From NCBI RefSeq assembly GCF_004793885.1, contig NZ_SRYG01000005.1, positions 1-64,000 of the forward strand: a stretch of 64,000 nt of DNA. The letters are read 5' to 3'. This document shows, piece by piece, positions 59,430-64,000 of the stretch. This DNA is from Dubosiella muris. GTDB lineage: Bacteria > Bacillota_I > Bacilli_A > Erysipelotrichales > Erysipelotrichaceae. Each line of letters starts with the position of its first letter. Position 1 is the stretch's first letter. A program made the position numbers and the translations under genes. Below the pieces are notes generated by a model. It was not told the origin of the DNA. It did not search any database and saw only the letters and a list, made by a program, of their open reading frames with translations.

Positions 59430-59580
59430 TTCTATGTCGATCATATCACTTTCAGCTAATTCGCTCGATTCGGACATCAAGGAGTCCAGAAACGCGGGCA
59501 TCAACTTTTATCTTGGCAAGCCAATCAATCCCGACTGTCTGAAAAATGTTATACTTCTGTATAGACAAAAAATAAGCAAT
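59430..59580 (+). pseudogene. Relic of a response-regulator receiver domain
   Basis: The plus frame reads IISLSANSLDSDIKESRNAG and goes on with INFYLGKPIN and PDCLKN, the C-terminal third of a CheY-like receiver (the ALTANAF...AGMN...KPI block of hybrid kinases). The upstream two thirds with the phosphorylated Asp are absent and there is no ribosome binding site, so this is a truncated remnant. Confidence 0.7.
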
Positions 59581-59630
59581 AATCGTAAATCAATTTATGA
59601 TATTGTAAATAAGAAAAGGAAAGCAACAAG

Positions 59631-61424
59631 ATGAACAAAATAGAGAAAATACTTTTTATTATGATATGGAGTATCGGTTTGATCGGATGTTCAGGCAGTG
59701 TGCCTGAATCAACACAGCCGGCAGAAAAAGCCGAATCAGACCAAGAAATTGAAACGCTATTTCCTTCAGAACTGGATTTAGATGCATATTCTGAAGGAAT
59801 GATCAAAAGTACGAGCTTATGGAAAGCGGAAAAAGATTTGCCTTTATTTACTCGGGATGAAGGCGGGCGGGATGTAGTTTCTGCCAATGAAAAAATCAAC
59901 GAAGGAGAAGAGTTCAGGATCCTTTTTCCTGCTACATTTCCACTTCAAGATGCTGATAGTGAAAAAGTTTATGGATATTTACCTGACAAACAAAAATATG
60001 TTCTGATTTATGATCAAAATCTTAAGGCGTCCTTGATCAACGGTGCGGAATGGGATGGCAAATCACTAATCCAGCGAAAGCAGAATATAAAATTATATGA
60101 TCAGATCGACGGAAAGAATATTTCTGCGAATTCAGAACAGCAGATTTTTAAGAATTTTGATTCAGGAGAGCAAAACATGCCATGGCTCAAAACAAACGAA
60201 GGATGGATGCCGTTATACGACGAGAAGGGTCCGACATTTTTTTCGGTCATTAATGGTATTGTGGTCGGTAATTTTGCCCGTAGCACAACAATGAAAGAGG
60301 TATATGATCGAATCGTGATGATGAAACAGTTCGATGTCTATAAGGGCACTTTTAGCTGGGGATATGCTTTAGCAAATTTATCAGACAGTGAATGTCCTGC
60401 TTTGCTTATTGTTTCAGGTGCATACAATAAAGACTTAAAAATAGAAGTCTATGGCGATTCTTCTAATGTGATAACTAGTCAATCAATCGGATCATTTTCA
60501 ATGGAAGACAGTATTCTTTATCAAAATAAAGATCATACACTGCTACGGTTTCAAAACGTAAACGGCCAGAAAACGGTAACAAAAATTTCATCCCAGAATA
60601 GCGAGCTGAAAGAAACAGCGCTAACTCAGGACAAAATTGCCAAACTGGATTTTGACAATTTAAAAGAGATTCAGTTTACCAATGTTTATGACCCGTCAGG
60701 TTTAGATTCGCTTAAGCAATATATAGCTGGAAATTTATATCCGGATTTTGATTTTGAGAATCATGGATATGTCAATCCTTCTTTGAAAAAAGAATGGCTG
60801 CTAAACTATGATATGACAATTCGTGAAGAGCCAGACCGTAATTCTAAAAAAATTGGAAATTTATCAAAGGGTGAAAAAATCAAAATATCCGATATCGTCG
60901 AAGATGACAGCGAATCCTGGGGAAATTTGACTACTGGCGGTTGGGTATGTTTAAAAGATATTCAATACGATTATGCAGATCCAATGTCAAGCAACGCCAA
61001 AGACTGGAAAACAGCTTATAAAGAAATCCTGGATAATGAAGCCAATAAAGAAAAGTATGCGAATATCTTAGAATATGCCCCGTTATGGTACTTGTGGCAA
61101 GATAGCGGATTCGATGTACCGGTGCTGGCAGTAAAAACCGGTATATGCGAAGCAGATTATATACTGAAATTGTACGTATACAAGGATGACTCAATTAAAA
61201 AAATCGGTGAAACTTCTGCTTCTCATGCCGGCTTCTATTCAACCGAAAACTCTGGAGTTTTTGAAAGAGTTATGGGACATATGGGTACAGAAAGCGTTGA
61301 TCGAATCACAGTTACAGCAAATGATATGGAAGAAGAAAATTTATCTTCCCGTCAGGATGTTCTGGATTACTACAAACCAGACGGACAATTCTGGGAATTC
61401 CAAAATGTAGAAGCATTTGAATAA
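59631..61424 (+). CDS. Lipoprotein with SH3b-like domain, 597 aa
   Basis: Signal peptide II with lipobox LIGCS (Cys near residue 20), a Ser/Glu-rich linker, a large unassigned extracytoplasmic region, and an SH3b-like module near residues 393-445 (MTIREEPDRNSKKIGNLSKG, then GGWV). Weak SD GGAAA. AT-rich codons differ from all neighbouring genes, so it was probably acquired. It may bind cell wall or surface polymers; function unknown. Confidence 0.83.
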   Translation: MNKIEKILFIMIWSIGLIGCSGSVPESTQPAEKAESDQEIETLFPSELDLDAYSEGMIKSTSLWKAEKDLPLFTRDEGGRDVVSANEKINEGEEFRILFPATFPLQDADSEKVYGYLPDKQKYVLIYDQNLKASLINGAEWDGKSLIQRKQNIKLYDQIDGKNISANSEQQIFKNFDSGEQNMPWLKTNEGWMPLYDEKGPTFFSVINGIVVGNFARSTTMKEVYDRIVMMKQFDVYKGTFSWGYALANLSDSECPALLIVSGAYNKDLKIEVYGDSSNVITSQSIGSFSMEDSILYQNKDHTLLRFQNVNGQKTVTKISSQNSELKETALTQDKIAKLDFDNLKEIQFTNVYDPSGLDSLKQYIAGNLYPDFDFENHGYVNPSLKKEWLLNYDMTIREEPDRNSKKIGNLSKGEKIKISDIVEDDSESWGNLTTGGWVCLKDIQYDYADPMSSNAKDWKTAYKEILDNEANKEKYANILEYAPLWYLWQDSGFDVPVLAVKTGICEADYILKLYVYKDDSIKKIGETSASHAGFYSTENSGVFERVMGHMGTESVDRITVTANDMEEENLSSRQDVLDYYKPDGQFWEFQNVEAFE

Positions 61425-61481
61425 AGACGTTGCTTATGAACGATGGTTCTAGCAGAAGTTTGTTTTGGAATCCCTTAAATG

Positions 61482-61510
61482 GAAGGAAAATTTAAATCCT
61501 TCCTTTTTTT
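61482..61510 (+). terminator. Terminator of the lipoprotein gene
   Basis: GGAAGGA/TCCTTCC stem with a nine-base loop and seven T. Confidence 0.85.
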
Positions 61511-61530
61511 GTAGATCTTCCTATCTTTAA

Positions 61531-62097
61531 CATGTATTCCCGTCTCTACTTACACAAATGATGGAAAACATACAGCTCGCTATGGAGAAAAGGAAATCCT
61601 TTGAATCCCCTTTAGAAAGAGTGGTCATGATCTCTCGTTTTATGAACGCCAAGGATATCGAAACTATCAAAGCATTATTCAAAAAGGTCCAGTTCGTGAT
61701 TCTGGATACGATCATGCTGAGAGAATATTTGTTTTTCAATCTTACTTCGAAAACAAAAGAAGAAACGATTGGAGAAATGATTTCAAAAATAAAACAATAT
61801 TTCCCCTTGCCATCCGACTTTTACGAACAAGTGATGGATTGCGAAGCAAAAACAAGTACCGAATTCGAAGGAAAAATTACCATTGCTCATCCGTTGTCAA
61901 CGGCTGATCTTCCCGGATTTATCGCGATCGCCAGACATGAAAATCAATTCTTTGGAAAAGAAAACCCGTACAGCACATTTTCCTAATATGCAGTTCCCAA
62001 GCCACCAATCCAATGATTTATCGTAAATTAAGCGCAATCATCAAAAAGCCGAAACTGACCCAAACGCTTTAGGAACCGAATTCTTTGAAGAGTAATT
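61531..62097 (+). pseudogene. Relic of a PRD/EIIA (LicR-BglG type) regulator, C-terminal part
   Basis: 61531-61986 encodes an EIIB/EIIA-like stretch including PLPSDFYEQVMDCEAKTSTE, then EGKITIAHPL and FIAIA, parallel to the EIIA end of the LicR-type gene at 27090. After a stop, the family end resumes at about 62013 as IYRKLSAIIKKPKLTQTL and, one base out of frame, LGTEFFEE plus stop (62095-62097). Missing N-terminus, internal loss and a -1 frameshift make it a pseudogene. Confidence 0.75.
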
Positions 62098-62104
62098 TTT
62101 CATT

Positions 62105-62136
62105 AAAAAAAAGTTGCCTTTTTAGCAACTTTTTCT
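62105..62136 (-). terminator. Terminator of the small gene at 62141
   Basis: AGTTGC/GCAACT stem, seven-base loop, eight U on the minus strand. Confidence 0.85.
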
Positions 62137-62140
62137 TCTC

Positions 62141-62377
62141 TCAATACCCAACCGTTCCCTCGATCATGTTGGCCGTGGACTTGAATTGGCCCATTGCTTC
62201 CGGATCGCTTAAATCCGGCAGGCTTTTTGTCATGGTGTCGCGGATGCTTTCATCCTGCTCCTGCCAGCTTCGCGTTTCCTGCGGACCGTGCACGTTTTTT
62301 GTCAGCGCCCAGATCAATCCTAGCGCAACCACACATGCCGCGACGATTCCTATGATTTTGATTGTTTTGTGTTTCAT
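62141..62377 (-). CDS. Small membrane-anchored protein, 78 aa
   Basis: N-terminal membrane segment (about residues 7-25) then a polar tail ending MIEGTVGY. SD AGGAG before ATG 62377. Unrecognised; same build as 3561-3827. Confidence 0.7.
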   Translation of the reverse strand: MKHKTIKIIGIVAACVVALGLIWALTKNVHGPQETRSWQEQDESIRDTMTKSLPDLSDPEAMGQFKSTANMIEGTVGY

Positions 62378-62521
62378 CTTTTTTCTCCTGAAGACTGTCG
62401 TTTCTTTGTGCGTTTTTTTATAAGAATGGTACCATTTTCAAATTTATTATAGTTTTAATATTATTCCTTTTTCAATCTCGATGCTTATTTTTCTTATTTA
62501 TCGTCCGGTTTTTCCTATGCC

Positions 62522-62546
62522 ACAAAAAAAAGCCGAATGACTTCGG
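62522..62546 (-). terminator. Terminator of the 160-aa gene
   Basis: AAGCCGAA/TTCGGCTT stem, four-base loop, eight U. Confidence 0.85.
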
Positions 62547-62547
62547 C

Positions 62548-63030
62548 TTACATGAGAAACTGGGAAGGCTCGATTACCTGATGGCCCGGATGCCAGAACA
62601 GGAAATTTTGCGACCCTTCGTCTTTGGCGATAGTTTTAAAAAACTCGTTGGAGGATTGGTAATTCCATCCAAACTCGTTGGTGTCGGTCAAATACTGAAT
62701 GCCCTGGTCGCTGACGTAGCCGACAATGCAGTTGGGCGCGTCGATAATAGTCCAAACATACGATTGATTGGTGAGGATTTGCTCGATGTCGTATTTCAAC
62801 GCGTCGATTTCCTCCAGCGTGTCATCGTAAATTTTTCGCCATTCCCCAAACGCGAGAATCGCCTGTTCCGTCCCTGTCTGCAAATATAAGTTTTCTTCTC
62901 CGCACTCGTTAATGACGACGATGATTTCCTCGTCATCGCTTAAACTGGCGAACTGATGCTGTTGATTATTAAAGATCTCCAAGGTTTCTTCTTTCAAAAA
63001 TTCCCTTAACGCGATTGAAATGCGATTCAT
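62548..63030 (-). CDS. Hypothetical protein, 160 aa
   Basis: Soluble, acidic, no signal peptide; blocks EEIIVVINECGEENLY, WTIIDAPNCIVGYVSDQGIQYL and FLFWHPGHQVIEP. The layout resembles SMI1/KNR4- or DUF-type immunity-like proteins only vaguely, so no function is assigned. SD AAGGAGG before ATG 63030. Confidence 0.72.
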   Translation of the reverse strand: MNRISIALREFLKEETLEIFNNQQHQFASLSDDEEIIVVINECGEENLYLQTGTEQAILAFGEWRKIYDDTLEEIDALKYDIEQILTNQSYVWTIIDAPNCIVGYVSDQGIQYLTDTNEFGWNYQSSNEFFKTIAKDEGSQNFLFWHPGHQVIEPSQFLM

Positions 63031-63121
63031 ATATCAGCACCTCCTTGCCTATGAGCTGATTTCCTACCTTAATAAAACCATGTTTTTCCTTCCGAAAAAA
63101 CCAGAATGCCTTAAAAGACAA

Positions 63122-63147
63122 AAAAAGCAGGTTTTATTCCTGCTCAA
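63122..63147 (-). terminator. Terminator of the hydrolase gene
   Basis: AGCAGG/CCTGCT stem, seven-base loop, seven U; overlaps the stop codon. Confidence 0.85.
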
Positions 63148-64000
63148 GTAATCGAATCATCAATTCGTTGAACGCCTGCGGCTCGCACCATTGCGGATAG
63201 TGGCTCGATTCCTCGAACCAAAACCACTGTTTCGCCGACGTGATCTTGTCATAATATGTCTTCGCCAGCGCCGAGGACAGGCGTTTGTCGTGGCGTCCTT
63301 CCACGAATACGACCGGCACGTCGAACCGCGTCGTCGACTCAAAGTCGACTTGCATGATTTCCGGCCACAGCTTGCGGACGCTTTGCTCGATTCCCTTTCG
63401 ATAGCGCTGGTAGTCGAACATCGTGTACGCCGGACAGCGCAAATAAATATGCTGCAAGCTGAACTTGTTTTTTTGATCGTACAAGCAGCCTTTCAGACGG
63501 GTGATTTGCTTATCCAGCCGTTCGAGATCCTTCATCCAGCGCTCGCCGGAAAATGTCGGGTCGATTTTCAACAGCCGGTTCGCGACGTTGCGCGGGGAGT
63601 TTTCAATCGCGTAACGCAGACGCAGACGCATCGCCTTCTCCATGTTCACGACTTGCGAACAGCCAATGTATTTCCGCACCGTTTCCGGATACTTTTGAAT
63701 ATAACGCAAGCCGATGATCGTTCCAAAATCGTGCGCGAGCAAATACACTTTGTCCTGATGGAACCGGCCGGTTAAATACGCCGTCAAAGCCCGCAAATCC
63801 TCGACGTAGTCGTCGATGACGACTTTCTCGTTGACGCCAAACTCGTAAAACGATTTCCCGGCTCCACGCTGTTCCCACACCACAAACGTGAAGTGCTGGG
63901 CCAGTTCTTTTTGATAATGCATCAGCAAAGGCAAAGCGGCCTCGCCCGGTCCGCCATGTACATACACGAGCAGCGGCAGCCCTTTTTTTTGCGCCATAAT
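63134..64000 (-). CDS. Alpha/beta hydrolase, proline-iminopeptidase-like (N-terminus beyond the right edge)
   Basis: At least 287 residues. VHGGPG oxyanion loop and RGAGKS strand match the proline iminopeptidase group, with Asp and His of the triad plausible in FVEGRHDKR and ESSHYPQW. The nucleophile elbow reads LLAHDFGT, with Asp where Ser is expected (GHSFG in relatives). So it may be inactive, or use Asp as in epoxide hydrolases. The ATG at 63997 is probably internal; the window ends three bases later. Confidence 0.82.
   Translation of the reverse strand: MMAQKKGLPLLVYVHGGPGEAALPLLMHYQKELAQHFTFVVWEQRGAGKSFYEFGVNEKVVIDDYVEDLRALTAYLTGRFHQDKVYLLAHDFGTIIGLRYIQKYPETVRKYIGCSQVVNMEKAMRLRLRYAIENSPRNVANRLLKIDPTFSGERWMKDLERLDKQITRLKGCLYDQKNKFSLQHIYLRCPAYTMFDYQRYRKGIEQSVRKLWPEIMQVDFESTTRFDVPVVFVEGRHDKRLSSALAKTYYDKITSAKQWFWFEESSHYPQWCEPQAFNELMIRLLEQE

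Overview
The window looks like chromosomal DNA of a low-to-mid GC Bacillota bacterium, probably Erysipelotrichia-like. This rests on a class B RNase P RNA directly behind gpsB, an overlapping recU-ponA pair, a T-box before lysS, lactose/cellobiose-type PTS genes with cre-like sites and a LicR-type PRD regulator, a membrane pyrophosphatase and clean Shine-Dalgarno (SD) sites. The genus is not assignable from sequence alone. No prophage, transposase or CRISPR array is visible.

Layout. 1-2056: the 5' third of a 23S rRNA gene (minus strand, running off the left edge) with its own strong promoter and no 16S gene in front of it, then two tRNA transcription units. 2031-5729: small genes, an MreB-like actin, an HtrA protease and a second tRNA array. 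5766-15093: a candidate structured RNA, an alpha-glucosidase, T-box-lysS, two DegV proteins, tsaC, mnmE, a DUF1622-type protein and a ferredoxin-type aldo/keto reductase. 15166-20508: a YtrA-like GntR/ABC operon, a HAD phosphatase, a metallophosphoesterase and a DeoR regulator. 20762-28994: a beta-glucoside-type PTS locus (ROK kinase, two near-identical IIB genes, IIC, IIA, LicR-type activator) into which four paralogues of an unrecognised protein family are embedded. 29087-36593: Na+/H+ pyrophosphatase, a LexA-like self-cleaving repressor, tRNA-Glu, a sugar isomerase, corA with an elaborate leader, rnpB and gpsB. 36899-44464: recU-ponA, pflB-pflA and a MalY-type lyase. 44555-49617: an ABC exporter divergent from an XRE-TPR regulator, then two genes bracketed by duplicate tRNA-Asn genes. 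49758-58843: HAD phosphatases, a Ca2+/Na+ exchanger, TrkH-TrkA, PlsY-like plus a glycolipid glycosyltransferase, and a MATE exporter with a long structured leader. 59104-62110: an AT-rich patch with an intact lipoprotein between relics of a receiver domain and of a PRD/EIIA regulator. The window ends in an alpha/beta hydrolase cut by the right edge.

Themes: carbon catabolite control (PTS units, hppA and possibly trkA and the lyase carry cre-like sites), mixed-acid fermentation (pfl), ion homeostasis (pyrophosphatase, CorA, Trk, Ca2+ exchanger), and RNA-based control. The most striking signal is the corA leader: a short ORF starting Met-Ser-Pro-Asp-Pro, followed by two mutually exclusive six-base-pair hairpins, one exposing and one hiding the corA ribosome binding site. 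It is built like the enterobacterial mgtL type of Mg2+ leader. The other main leads are the free-standing 23S unit, the four-paralogue cluster, and unassigned structured leaders or RNAs at 5766-5887, 49382-49470 and 58544-58741.
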